From Cristatella mucedo (lineage: Eukaryota; Bryozoa; Phylactolaemata; Cristatellidae), in NCBI GenBank assembly GCA_009760855.2, contig WPIO01000037.1, positions 1,385,501-1,449,500 of the forward strand: 64,000 nt of DNA, read 5' to 3'. The notes under the pieces are model-generated. The model was not told where the DNA came from, searched no databases, and saw only the letters and a program-made list of their open reading frames with translations. Below, piece by piece: positions 12,701-23,000 of the stretch. The translations under genes were made by a program, and so were the position numbers. The first letter of the stretch is position 1; the number at the start of each line of letters is the position of its first letter.

Positions 12701-15700
12701 ACGAATCACAGGGACCCACTAAATGCTGTCATAAATAGGTGTGTTTTTTAGTCCTTTTAAGTCCTTTAAGTTCCTTTTAAATGTGGTCAGGTCAGGGGAT
12801 GTTCTGATGCAGGTCGGGAGGGAGTTCCAGGCTTTGGGAGCATACGAACTAAATGCACGGTCTCTAAAGGATTTAAGGTTTGTACGAGGTATTTCTAGAC
12901 TGTTGGATTCCGAAAAGCGGGTGGTACTATGCTTGGCCTGATGGGGTAGTATATCTGAGAGATAGGCCTGAGCCATAGAATGAAGGGACCTAAAAGTGAA
13001 CGACAAAACCTTGAAGTCAATCCGTTGCTTGACTGCAAGCCAGTGCAGGTCGGCGAGAAGTGGAGTAATGTGGCAACTGCGAAGCTCACGACAGACAAGC
13101 CTAGCTGTAGAGTTTTGCAACAGCTGCAATCGCCTGATCGCACATGCTGGTAGGCCAGTAAGCAGTGAGTTGCAGAAGTCGAGACGGGATGTCACGAACG
13201 CATGGACCAACTTGGACGTGGTATCCTTTTCTAAACAAGCCCGAATTTTAGTAATGTTATGAAGCTGAAAATAGGCAGATTTGACTGTGGAGCTGATATG
13301 GTCGTCTAACGAGAGGTCGCTATGGAATATGACGCCTACATTTCGAGCAGATTCAACTGGAGATATGCTGGCAGAGCCAATTTTGAGAGTCGGCCTTTCC
13401 AATCTCTGAATCACACTGGGTTTGGCTATAACTAGTAAGTTAGTTTTATCATCGTTTAGTTTTAGAAAATTTGCTGCCATCCATGTGCGGATGTCATCAA
13501 TGCATGCAGCAAGTGAGTTTAGAGAATTTGAGGTGCTCGAAGGCTGGGAGGGATCAAAGCAAAGGTACAACTGAGTGTCATCCGCATAGAAGTGAAAGTC
13601 TAGATTGTGCTTGGCAATCACATCAGCAAGAGGGAGAGTATAAACCGTAAAAAGAACCGGACCTAGCACGGAGCCCTGAGGTACTCCATATTTCAGAGGT
13701 ACTTCAGATGATCTTTGTCCATTCACGTCAATACTCTGGAGTCTCCCACTGAGATAGGACCTGAACCACCTCAGAGCAGTGCCAGTGATGCCCAGGCGAG
13801 ATGAGAGGCGCTCTAGAAGAACTTTGTGATCGATTGTGTCAAAAGCTGCTAAAAGATCGAGGAATACCAGCAGAGACACTCTACCCATGTCTGCATTCCT
13901 AAGTAGGTCGTTGTATACCCTAAGCAATGCTGACTCTGGGGAGTGATTAGCTCTAAAGCCAGACTGGAACTTACTAGCAAGGTGTGAGGTTTCGATATGT
14001 GATTTCAGCTGGTCTGCCACGACTTTGTACTCTTCCTCTTGCAGATGTGATTGCCAAGCACAATCTAGGCTTTCACTTCTATGCGGATGACACTCAGTTG
14101 TACCTTTGCTTTGATCCCTCCCAGCATTCGAGCACCTCAAATTCTCTCAACTCACTTGCTGCATGTATTGATGACATCCGCACATGGATGGCAGCAAATT
14201 TTCTAAAACTAAACGATGATAAAACTAACTTACTAATTATGGGCAAACCCAGTGTGATTCAGAAATTGAAAAGGCTGACGCTCAAATTTAGCTCTGCCAG
14301 CATATCTCCTGTTGAATCAGCTCGAAATCTAGGTGTCATATTCCAAAGCGACCTCTCGTTAGACGACAATATCAGCTCCACAGTCAAATCTGCCTATTTT
14401 CAGCTTCATAACATTGCTAAAATTTGGGCTTGTTTAGATAAGGATACCACGTCCAAGTTGGTCCATGCGTTCGTGACATCCCATCACGACTTCTGCAACT
14501 CACTGCTTACTGGCCTACCGGCATGTGCGATCAGGCGATTGCAGCTGGTTCGAAACTCTGCAGCTAGGCTTGTCTGTCGTGAGCATCGCAGTTGCCACAT
14601 TACACCACTTCTCACCGACCTGCACTGGCTACCAGTCAAGCAACGGATTGACTTCAAGGTTTTATCGCTCACTTTTAGGTAACTTTATTCTTTGGCTCCA
14701 GCCTATCTCTCAGGTCTACTCCCCCACCAGGCCAAGCTTCGTACCACCCGCTTTTCGGAATCCAACAGTTTACCAATACCTCGAACAAGCCTTAAATCCT
14801 TTGGAGACCGTGCATTTAATTCGTATGCTCCCAAAGCCTGGAACTCCCTCCCGGCTTTCGTCAGAACACTCCCTGACTTGACCACACTTAAAAAGAACTT
14901 AAAAACATCATTTAGGACAGCATTTAGTGGGTCCCTGTGATTCGTCCTTCACGTGCTTATGTGTGCTGACACTGTGCATGCTGCCACTAACCACATTTGC
15001 ATGCTGACCCTGTGCATGTCACCCCTAACCATATTATTCATCTCGTTTGTTTTTCAAGCATGATTTTACTTACCATTCAATTGCATCTCCCTTTGCAGCA
15101 AATGTAAAGCGCCTAGAAAGAGATTGAGTTCTCTGAGGGTGCTTTATCAAGTGCATTATTATTATTATTATTATCATTAAGGCTGGGCACCTAGTCTAAG
15201 CATGATACCTGGGTGCCTTTGCACTTTACCTGTTTATTACCGGATCCTTTGCTTGTCACCCTGTCGAACAGTACCGTACACACGACTGACGGTGTGCACT
15301 TCGGCAAGGTAACTTGCCACAGAATTTCATAACCATTTTCTGTCACGGCTCATTGACCTGCGACCGAAATGTTTGGATCAGTGCCAAAGTTCTAGTGGTG
15401 CCAAAGAGCTCGGCTGAATCTAGTGAGGGTTTGCATATCAAAGGCGGCCGAAGGAATAGGGAGCAGACATACTTTATGTTATGTTTGTATGGGCAGTCGC
15501 GCACAGATCAAGATGGCTCGGGCTGATGTCGTTTATTAAGGAAACCCGGAACCGGGCCGCACGGTGAGCACGCTGGCTTGGAAGCAGCTGCTGCAAGTGG
15601 GTCCGCTGTTCTCGCCACATTTTCGGACTATCCCGGCTTCCGGACTACCGGATCGGATCTACCGGAGTACCGGATCGGACTACCCCGGCGGAAGCGGGTA

Positions 15701-17888
15701 GTCCGCTCTTGCGGTACAGCAGACCCGACACTTTATTTGCAGATAGGGCATGACGATGTTTGATAGCTCGTGATCGTTAATTCGTTTTAGGTCGATGGCC
15801 ATTTGCCGCCTTCTGTATCATTTTCCAATACTGCTAGATGCGGCTGCTGCTGCCGTTGCCCGGAAGGGTGACAAGTTCCTAGCCAAATGGGCTGACATAA
15901 TGACAGGTATTGCAGCAACGCTGTAGCACCTCTCTGCTGTTCGGTAGTTCACCACTACAGCCAATGTGGACAAGCAAGCGAAAGCAGATTATCGCAATCG
16001 GGCGTGGCTCTGTGCAAGCTGCATTGCTTGCAGCTTGGCTCTACGTTAGAGCCTGCGGTGTTAGGCTTTAGAGCTGGCCACCGAGAGAATACTAGCAGCT
16101 CCACATATGCCTTTCGGAGCCTACTAAGAGCAAACAAAGTACCACTTGTTGCCTACAGCTGTTAAATCAAGGCGAAGTAGAAAAATAATGTACAATCCAA
16201 AGAAGACCTGCGAGTAAGGGGAGATGATAATGCAACGGGTGCTGCTGCTCTTTCTGTCACATTTCTTCGGGGTAGGTCAGCTTCAGATCTACACAATTCT
16301 TGAGCCACGAAGCCCTGAGCGAATGTCACCGAAGCTCACTGTGCTGTGGTAACCAATGCTTGCACCTTTTTTCATTATCCGATGGTTTGGATGCGGACGC
16401 TCAGTCGATTTCAAAGTTGCATGACATTTCTAGGGGGGGGGGAGGGTGGTTACAGGCCACCATTGCCTCCTCAAAAGCAAGCTGCTTTGAATGAAGCACT
16501 AGATAAAGCAATCTGTGAGATTTAAATTGGTCCATGCATCTGTGACGTCCCATCTTGACTTCTGTAACTCACAGCTAGCTGGTCTATTGGCTTGTGCAAT
16601 CAGGCACTTACTCACAGCTGGTGCAAAACTTTGCAGCTGGGTTTGTCTGTCGTGAGCGTTGCAGTTGCCACATCTCACCACTTCTCGCCGATCTGCACTG
16701 GCTTCCAGTCAAGCAACGGATTGACTGTAAGGTTCTGTCCCTTACCTTAAGGTTTCATTATTCTTTGACCCCAGCCTACTTATCAGATCTACTGTCCCAC
16801 CAGATTAAGCATCGTACCACCCGGCTTTTCCGAATCTAATTGTTTACCTATACCTCATACATACCTGAAATTCTATGGAGATCGTGCCTTTAGTTTGTAT
16901 GCTCCCAAAGCCTGGAACTCACTTCTTCACAACTTCAACTTCTTCTGACTTGACCACACTTAAAAAGAAACTTAAAAGCATCTACTTATCACAGCATTTA
17001 GTGGGCTCCCTTCATTCGTCCTTTATGGGTTTATACATGCTGACCCTGTGCATGTCACCCTTAACCGTGTTATTCTGGTTGTTTATTGAGCAGGCTAACA
17101 CTAGCCATTCGATCTTGCTTCCTTTGAAGCAAATGTAAAGGGCCTAGAATGATTGAATTTTCTGAGGATGCTATATCAAACGTATTATTACAAACGTTAT
17201 TATGAGATCAAGGGGCAAGAGGAAGTCACCTGTCCATATGGAGTAATAATAATAATAATAATAATACACTTGATAAAGCACCCTCAGAGAACTCAATCTC
17301 TTTCTAGGCACTCTACATTTGCTGCAAAGGAAACACGATCGAATGATGAGTGGTATAATGCTTGATAAACTGCATGAATAACATGGATAGAGAATATTTT
17401 GGATGCTTTTCAGTGGTTTTAGGAGGGGTGCCTGGCAAGCACTGTGGGAACTAGTGCTCTGCACTCATGTCTTTTCTGGCTGACTTTTAGGTAGCGAGGT
17501 CATTGAACGCTCACATCGAAGGCGTTCAAACAGTGGCTCATTTCATCATCACCATGGTTAAGCACATAGTTTAGGAGTCCTGTCAGCTTCGGTTTCCCTT
17601 ATTTTGTGCACTTTTCGATTTTTCTGGTGAGCTTAACACTAGTGCTGCTGTTTCGTGTGAAACTTCAGAGTGTTTCACTCTGTGTTATTATTTTGATTGC
17701 TGCCAGGTCCTCGCAGCTCGACGTATTTTTTGTTGCCACGTCACGTGTTGCTGTTGTTGTTCACAGGACGCGTTCCAAAGATTCATCTACTGCGACCTGA
17801 GTTTGTTATTGTAATTACTTTCGAGCTCTTCCGTCTTCTCGGTTTTCGATTGCTTGGCCGGTCTTCTCCAGCAAAGAAGGCTGAGTGA
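2328..17888 (+). CDS. geranylgeranyl reductase family FAD oxidoreductase, membrane-anchored (11 exons)
   Basis: Rebuilt from 11 exons: 2328-2489, 4264-4339, 4530-4678, 5794-5930, 6252-6363, 6498-6657, 7257-7442, 9564-9653, 11054-11198, 15791-15906 and 17767-17888. All introns are GT-AG and all phases agree, giving 1455 nt and 484 residues. Residues 13-29 form a hydrophobic membrane segment. GAGPAG (67-72) is the dinucleotide-binding FAD motif. DSGGL.SPGG lies near 131-140, VCADGAPSK near 215, and GDAAGMIDPMTGEGI (347-361) is the second FAD-contact motif. Members of this family reduce double bonds of geranylgeranyl chains (chlorophyll and tocopherol precursors, archaeal lipids) with FAD. The substrate here is unknown. 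The archaeal-type YxWxFP motif appears as YAALF, so the Trp is absent. Length is usual for the family with an added anchor. No poly(A) signal was found close to the stop. Confidence 0.9.
3098..3262 (+). mobile_element. SINE-2 copy in intron 1
   Basis: The head TGGTTTGGTCCAGCGGTTA is a tRNA-type A box and GGGCTCGAGCCC is a B box. The 3' part (GTGAAGCGCCTGAATAGAG and on) forms a stem-loop with the later GCTATATAAATG. It ends in a (AT)n run at 3236-3262. Five more copies lie at 6.9, 25.1, 25.6, 34.6 and 56.8 kb. Confidence 0.85.
3487..3730 (+). repeat. (CA)n followed by (GA)n microsatellite
   Basis: About 60 bp of CA repeats (3488-3550) run into about 180 bp of GA repeats with scattered interruptions. 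It lies in intron 1 of the reductase gene. The long reading frames across it on both strands are repeat artefacts. Confidence 0.95.
4264..4339 (+). CDS. reductase exon 2: FAD-binding GAGPAG
   Basis: Encodes DHYDVVIVGAGPAGATCGYFL, the first beta strand and glycine loop of the FAD fold. The acceptor is CTAAACAG|GG and the donor is TTGG|GTAAGT. It ends in phase 1. Confidence 0.9.
4530..4678 (+). CDS. reductase exon 3
   Basis: Encodes the second strand and the following helix, with LLLEKKTFPREKYCGDAVC, including the Glu expected to contact the FAD ribose. The acceptor is TTTGCAG|CA. The donor GTG|GTGCGT was chosen over the nearby GTATGT because only it keeps frame with exon 4. Confidence 0.85.
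5794..5930 (+). CDS. reductase exon 4
   Basis: Encodes DSGGLCSPGGLSYIG and then a helix ending SAARR. The acceptor is GCTTTAG|GC and the donor is AGAAG|GTGAGC. It ends in phase 2. Confidence 0.85.
6252..6363 (+). CDS. reductase exon 5
   Basis: Encodes AGARLVENSPVAGATF and WTVNIEGSEKSYRAR, a beta-rich piece of the FAD/substrate domain. The acceptor is CTGCTGTAG|GG and the donor is CGG|GTACGC, phase 0. A second copy of the acceptor, CTGTAGGGCTGGAGCG, lies 28 bp upstream in the intron. Splicing there would bring an in-frame TAG. Confidence 0.85.
6498..6657 (+). CDS. reductase exon 6
   Basis: Encodes VLVCADGAPSKLAMQLGL, a family hallmark, and then FNADGVIFYNRGLLPG. The acceptor is GATTAG|GT and the donor is CGG|GTGAGC. 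It ends in phase 1. Confidence 0.9.
6915..7070 (-). mobile_element. SINE-2 remnant in intron 6
   Basis: In reverse it shows the SINE-2 stem-loop tail (CAGAACTTACATCTCTATTCAGGAGC region) and head (GACCTTGGTCGAGCCGAGCACC), both mutated. It is the most degraded copy. Confidence 0.6.
7257..7442 (+). CDS. reductase exon 7
   Basis: Encodes GYAALFRHPNNELNYCVYL and a helical stretch to GDKEQIERMKAG. The acceptor is CCGTACAG|GT and the donor is GCCG|GTGAGC. It ends in phase 1. The YAALF piece lies where archaeal relatives have YxWxF. Confidence 0.9.
7568..7745 (+). mobile_element. SINE-1 copy, diverged, in intron 7
   Basis: It keeps GGTAAGGTGCTTGCACTTCACGACC, the B box GGTTCGAGTCC and the ATACAAATGAGGCTGTCTAATCAGCC end segment. 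It is diverged from the copies at 0.7 and 43.2 kb and may be an older subfamily. Confidence 0.65.
8530..8700 (+). repeat. LINE-B tail-like interspersed repeat
   Basis: Contains GCCGCTTAGGCTGTGAGTGCGC followed by GCGTAACACCCACATAGTCT and TTTATGGCTTTGTGGAGTTACAGAC. The same blocks occur at 51605-51722, part at 42355-42425, and the first block at the end of the LINE-B fragment near 840-870. It lies in intron 7. Confidence 0.6.
9564..9653 (+). CDS. reductase exon 8: second FAD motif
   Basis: Encodes GSLRLGGERVTYGDHVLVI and GDAAGMIDPMT. The acceptor is GCTTCAG|GC (needed for frame) and the donor is ACAG|GTAACG. It ends in phase 1. Confidence 0.9.
11054..11198 (+). CDS. reductase exon 9
   Basis: Completes GEGIHHAMDSGKMAAHFLRE and continues with an acidic helix to KFGSDFKW. 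The acceptor is TTTTACTAG|GT and the donor is AAGTG|GTACGT. It ends in phase 2. Confidence 0.9.
11685..11745 (-). mobile_element. LINE-A remnant
   Basis: The segment CTGAACCATTGCAGAGCAGT and GCCAGTGATGCC matches the LINE-A reverse transcriptase at 13755-13800, diverged. It is only a short piece in intron 9. Confidence 0.5.
12085..12468 (+). mobile_element. LINE-A fragments, scrambled order
   Basis: 12085-12345 resembles the C-terminal reverse transcriptase part (TTGCTTAGATAAGGAAACCAC and CACTGGCTCCCCATCAAACA). 12352-12468 resembles the earlier palm region (VDGQ, VPLKY, PQGSVLGP in part). The order is opposite to that in the intact element, so these are two insertions or a rearrangement. Confidence 0.55.
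12470..14030 (-). mobile_element. LINE-A copy, 5'-truncated, reverse transcriptase frame open
   Basis: CR1/L2-group non-LTR retrotransposon. The minus-strand frame ending at 12719 is open through the whole retained reverse transcriptase. It includes LLVFLDLLAAFDTIDH (palm motif A), PQGSVLGPVLF, FYADDTQLY (motif C, about 13575-13595) and LKLNDDKTNLL. The C-terminal thumb segment with LHWLAVKQRIDFKVL follows. The 3' UTR 12718-12500 ends in a stem-loop (AAGCGCCTAGAAAGAGATTAAG) and a (TTA)n tail. Truncation is at about 14030, where a plus-strand copy begins. The uninterrupted frame suggests a recent insertion. Confidence 0.85.
14026..15178 (+). mobile_element. LINE-A copy, 3' half, inverted relative to its neighbour
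   Basis: Starts at the motif-C region (FHFYADDTQLY near 14075-14100) and runs to the 3' UTR, stem-loop (15110-15165) and (ATT)n tail. The frame is broken near 14682 by a small indel and stop after SLTFR. Together with the minus-strand copy it makes two arms of about 1.1 kb that are reverse complements. Confidence 0.85.
15465..15740 (+). mobile_element. SINE-3 / short non-autonomous repeat, copy 1
   Basis: Shares GGGCAGTCGCGCACAGATCA, a CGTTTATT segment, GTGGGTCCGCTGTTCTCGCC, and the GTAGTCCGCTCT end with the copy at 32571-32775. It has a local expansion of CCGGATCGGACTACCGGA units near 15640-15690. No coding capacity and no clear pol III boxes were seen, so the class is uncertain. Confidence 0.6.
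15791..15906 (+). CDS. reductase exon 10
   Basis: Encodes SMAICRLLYHFPILLDAAAA and RKGDKFLAKWADIMTG. The acceptor is CGTTTTAG|GT and the donor is ACAG|GTATTG. It ends in phase 1. Confidence 0.9.
16515..17195 (+). mobile_element. LINE-A 3' fragment in intron 10
   Basis: Contains diverged C-terminal reverse transcriptase coding (LVHA.VTSHLDFCNS, LHWLPVKQRID) and the LINE-A 3' end (AAATGTAAAGGGCCTAGAAT ... ATGCTATATCAAACGTATTA). Frames are broken. Confidence 0.75.
17237..17350 (-). mobile_element. LINE-A 3' tail in intron 10
   Basis: (AAT)n followed by ACACTTGATAAAGCACCCTC and CTCAATCTCTTTCTAGGCAC, the reverse of the LINE-A stem-loop tail. It stands tail to tail with the fragment that ends at about 17195. 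Confidence 0.75.
17767..17888 (+). CDS. reductase exon 11: C-terminus
   Basis: Encodes the last 40 residues (GRVPKIHLLRPEF, then VIVITFELFRLLGFRLLGR) ending SSPAKKAE and TGA at 17886-17888. The acceptor is GTTCACAG|GA and completes a Gly codon split with exon 10. A hydrophobic stretch is present but too short and broken for a firm second membrane segment. Confidence 0.85.
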
Positions 17889-18620
17889 ACAGATTGCTGT
17901 CGCACTGTACGGCATGAGCAGATTTTGCAGCCGCGCCGACGATATGAGCGACCGACGATCATTTGATAAGACCGTTTGCTTGCCTTCGGTTATCGGTTGG
18001 CTTGGGTGCAAGCTCCCGACTGTCAGGCATAAGATTGCCTGGCTGACCTGATGCTAGACACACTTATTATTAGACGCACGTTTTTATTAGGGCTCTTGTC
18101 CGTGACCTGCGACCGACGGTCAAGGTCGCATAGCCAATCGACGTTGTCACCACGTGGACTCTTGTATCGATATTATCAGTGACGTGTTGTGGCAGCACAG
18201 TGAAGCTGCTGTGTTTGGGGCTGCTGCAGCCATTGCTAATCGTGCGTTCAATTTTTTTATTGATCAGTTGCAGTAGGTCTTGTATGCTGTATTTGATGCG
18301 CTATTAGTAAGCACGCTCGGCTCCCAGGCCAAGCTGCCTTAGCGCTAGTGCTGCTTCTGCTCGAGCCGGCACGAGGCGGTATATGTTTGTGCCCATGTCC
18401 TCTCTATACAGTACGCCGCGTCACTGTTTGGTGCAGTCCATCAGGTGACATCAGTATAAATTAAGCCACGATAATTCATTTTTAGAGCTGATGCATCATT
18501 CGCAATGTAACATCTTGGGGCATGACCTTCAGTATACAGCTGTCATTTGAGGACATTGTTCATTCGTGTTCCGTGGACAAAATTCGGGGTCTGCATGCCG
18601 AAACCAGACATTTTCAACCG
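17889..18620. other. 3' flank of the reductase gene, no further gene seen
   Basis: Holds the presumed 3' UTR of the reductase gene. No canonical AATAAA is visible on the plus strand within about 700 bp. No repeat family was recognised. Confidence 0.4.
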
Positions 18621-18629
18621 AGTGTATCT

Positions 18630-18704
18630 TTCTGTCTGTTTGTTTCTCTTTCTCTCTGTGTGTCTCTGTCTGCCTGCCTGCCTACCTGCCTGGCTGTCTG
18701 TCCC

Positions 18705-18775
<71 letters not shown>

Positions 18776-18805
18776 GCCTGTCTTTCTCTCTCTATCTCTG
18801 TTCCT
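18630..18805 (+). repeat. (CTGT)n microsatellite
   Basis: Runs of CTGT/CTGC with TCTC interruptions. All three plus frames are open across it, giving artefact Cys/Leu/Ser-rich frames. Confidence 0.95.
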
Positions 18806-18849
18806 ACGACTATCTTTTACTATATTTCTGTACTATTGCTTAGATAGTT

Positions 18850-19832
18850 CACGATGTGGTAGTGGAAAAAAGGGTCAATACATTTTAAAGAATAGATATT
18901 ACAAATATATTTTACAGTTACGTATGCAGGCAGATTGCTTGCACGATTTTCTCCTGCTCCATCACTCCTGCATTATTAAATGCTGCCATGGTTGTAGCGA
19001 TGGGGGCCTGCACCCGAGTTGAGGACCGGTGCATCGACAAGCCAGTTTAATTCACTGTGACGGTAAAATGTTGTATTCGGCTACGAGCTGGTGGCTGCTT
19101 CTCCAGTTGTTCGCCCCAAAGCCAAGCCACTCAAACCGCAGGCAGGCAGTCCATTCATGGGCTCGGCAGAAGGCAGGTACAGATAAGCCGCATGTAGCGT
19201 GGGCGTGGAGGAGTCGCGGCTGAATGCTCGCTGAGTCTCGCGAAAGAACTACACAAAATTCCTTATATATAGGACCTACCTGCATTCATTATAATCTTGT
19301 TCGGAGCCAGCGAGCTGCAGCGATGCCCCATGTCCCATAGTTCGCATTGTACCCGTTCGAGAGAAAACGTGTCGATGACAAATGGGCTCGATAAACTTTC
19401 TGCTCGCGCTTTTTACGCATGAATCGTGCGCTTAACCAGGTTTGACCAGAGGCTTCAATCCTTGACAGATACTGCGTCGTACAAACTAAAGTTTAATCAG
19501 CAACGTTGGCAGGCATCACACCTAAAAAATCGAGTATCCCAAAACCCCTCGGTATATCAAATTAAGGTTCTTAGGCGCTGCCCTCGTTTCGCCTTCAGGC
19601 GTCTCTTTTATGTGCTCGAATATAATTATATTGTATTCTTATAAATCAATATAAAATTGCTGTATATATAATTCATTTTTGCTGGCATCCTTAAGGGAAC
19701 TGAGCTACGCATACACCACGTTTTCCTCGAACATAAGACTAGTTTCGTCAAACATGATCGCCTTTACCTCAGCCGTCAATTGCGAGTATCTTCATCCCGG
19801 AAGTAAGCCAGGACGGCGCCCATGTTACACAT
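18850..19832. other. no gene seen
   Basis: AT-moderate sequence between the microsatellite and the Polinton end. Small frames only, none supported. Confidence 0.4.
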
Positions 19833-19979
19833 AGTAGTGTGTAAATTAGCAGTATGCACACGTCGATCTCTTCATCTACCTCACTTCGTTCAGTAGATTC
19901 GTCGATCTCCACGCGTCCCTAGTCTCCATACTGATCATTTACATACTACTTGTAGCAGAGGGCTGTATGTTAAAGTAAG
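19833..19979 (+). repeat. Polinton left terminal inverted repeat
   Basis: Matches the reverse complement of 36693-36842 with scattered mismatches. The inner 60 bp (GCGTCCCTAGTCTCCATACT to TGTAGCAGAGGGCTGTATGT) is nearly identical. Confidence 0.9.
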
Positions 19980-20053
19980 GAAAAATTTGCAAAGCAACAA
20001 TGGCATACCAAGTAAAATCGTTTTAAACAAATTTATTTACTTAATAGAAAAAC

Positions 20054-23000
20054 ATGCAGCAAAACGGCGAGTTTATGCGGCGGAAGGGTGAGAAATGTGT
20101 TGATAATGCTAAAAGAAGAGAGGAAGTGAGGAGGAGGGCCGGTCTTCTACCTAAGTATCCGCATTTTTCTCAGGCTGCTCTAGATGAAATGATAAAAAGT
20201 CTAACGCAAACAGAAAAGAAAGTCGATGCTCCTGCAAAGAAGATTAGCAAGAAGTTAAAAATATGGTCTTATGAAAGTAAAGCATTACGTTGGTTGTGGA
20301 TTAATGAGAGGGGATGGTTTTTGGGAAAGTCTTCTTCTGATTGTAAATTTAGGGATTATGACAATGTTAGATTAGACAGTAGCGGAGCTGGCTTTGACAC
20401 ACTCTGTGAAAGGACTGCTTCTGATTTGGCAAGGATGATAGGAGATTTGCTGAAGAACATGAGTAATCTAAAAATGACACTCGTCATTTCTCCTATTCCG
20501 GTTAATGAAAAGGGCAATTACAATTACCAACATATCTCTGGTAGGATGAATACAAAGATAAACAGGATTTCTGATACAGATGGGGCAATAAGATCGCAGT
20601 TCGACTCTTCCAAGAAACTAGTTGAGGAATGGATTGAAAAAGGTTCTAGTTGAAGAATGATTGGTATAAACAGTATTTGTGCAAAGTTGAATTACTTCAG
20701 CATCAGTTTGGAGGTAGTTATTTACCTATGACAGAAAGATTGGAGAAGAAGCGATCTACTTTGAATATAAAGAATGAGTCGGACAACCTTTGTGCTCTTT
20801 AGTGTGTTTTAAGATTTATTCATCCTAGTGAGAATAACCAAGAATCAGCTGCAGATCTGAATTTGATCCTGTTAGAATTATATTCTTACCTCTTTCCAGA
20901 GTTGCAGGAGTTATTTAACATAAACAATAGTATCCATGATGAATATGTATCTGGTGATGATATACCAAAAATTGGCAGCGCTATTCAATGTTAGTATACA
21001 TGTTCATAAGTATGAAGAGAACGGATTAACTCCTCTTCTTGTAGTCAATGAGAAGGAGAAGCATCTTGACCTTTTGCTCTAAAGCAATAAAGAAAAGACA
21101 AACCATCATTATGTCATCATAAAAACTTCAATTGTCTGTATAGGAGTCCGAAGGATCGTGGCACACAGCTCTGGTGCAAGCAATGTTTAATTAGGTTTTA
21201 TTCACAAGCAAAGTTAGATGCCCACTTGGACGCTTGTAGGAGAGGAAACGATGGGCAGAGTAGGGTCAGGATGCCTCGCAAAGGTCAGGATGCCTCTCGA
21301 AGGTCAGGATGCCTCGCGAAGGTCAGGATGCCTCTCGAAGGTCAGGATGCCTCGCGAAGGTCAGGATGCCTCGAGCGCGAAATGGATAGAAAGAATGGAA
21401 CTGGGTATATAACTATGTTATTTCAGGGACTATGCTAAGACCTTGTGGTCAGCCCATTTGTAGCCTATGCCGATTTCGAAATTTTATTGTCATCAGTTAG
21501 GAATAATGACAAGGAGGATAAGAGGGTTCCAAAGGACGCTTTTCAGAAATACGTGCCGTATGCTTCCTCATATGTTATAATAGATTATGAGGAAAGATCA
21601 CGAGATTTGAGTTGTTTAATAAGAAAAGTAAAGTCTGAGATTTAGTAGATAGTCTATTATGTGAAATAGAAAGTATAAAGCGGGAGATAAAAGTTATTTC
21701 TTCAAAGCATGCCAGGTTTGATTGGAGCACGATGACCAGGAAGAAGACCAGGAAGAATTTGATTGTGCCACCGTTTGTCATATTTGCAATTTGGAGCTAG
21801 CAAACGATAAGGTACTCGGGCATAGTCATTTAACTGGGAAGTATCGTGAAGCAGCACACGCTCATTGTAATCTCAATGTTAGGAGAGTTCCAGGGACTTT
21901 TAAGATGCCTGTTTTTACACACAATCTAAAAGGATACGACGCACACTTATTAGTGCAAGAGTTTCAGGGAAAGAAGTTAAAGAAAGGAGCGATAGTCAAT
22001 AGCGAATGGAGAAGTGTGTGAGTGTTGATATAGGCTCCTTAAGTTTCCGAGATTCTTCGCAACTGTAAAACAAAGGTTTGGCTGAACTTGCTAAGAATGT
22101 TGTTAAGCCGGGAAGTAGGTTAGAAATTACTAGGAGCCGTTTTACGATGTCGAGTGAGTAAAAAAAGAACTTAGCCTATTATCAGAGACAGGAATCTTTC
22201 CTTATGAGTATGTAGACTTATTTAAAAAGTTAGAGGAAAAATCTCTTCACGATAAAAAAAGTTCTTTAGTTACTTGGAAGATGCTGTGATATATCTGACG
22301 GTGATTAGTTGCGAGCGCAGAAAGTATGGGAGTCGATGAAAAAGATAAATCCTTCAAAATAAGATACATTGATGAAATATGGTGAAATTTATCTAACAAT
22401 GGATGTTTTACTTATGGCAGATGTTTTCCAAAATTCTAGGCAGTCTTGATCCGGCCAATTTGTTTACAGCACCTGGGCTAACATGGAGCTCAGGATTAAG
22501 GTAAAATTAAGTGAAATCAAGGTAAAATTAGATTATATCGACGACAAGTTTCGAGCATTTCGAGCTTTCGAGGAGGAGGCATTACTCAAGGAGGAGGCAT
22601 TACTTGCAGACATATAAAAGCAAACAATGAAATCTCTTCTAAATTCTAATTCTAATTTTGATGAAAGTAAGTTAGCCAAGAGTTGGTTACTCTTATCAAG
22701 ACGCCAATCCTCTCTATGCCAAGGCCATGTGCGAACCATTGCCAAAAGAAGACTTTTGATCTTTTTGACTTTTTAAGATCCTTTCTCTTTCACCAACAGC
22801 AGATACTGGTTTTGCTTTTGAAGTAGATATCAGTTTTCTCCCAGATTTACACGACAAGTTTTCTGATTACTCACTTCTTCCAATAAAAAGAGCAGCTTCT
22901 ACAGAAGAGTATTTCGCTTATCGAGCAAAAACAGTTGTGCGAGAAGGAAAGGAATTGTCTGATTAGGAAAGCAAGATAGATAAATTAATAGTCGATCTAA

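Noticed and set aside
18522-19022. Cys/Leu-rich 166-codon frame
   Set aside because: Produced by (CTGT)n repeats; all three frames are open.
21265-21378. CRISPR array
   Set aside because: Contiguous 19-bp tandem units without spacers.
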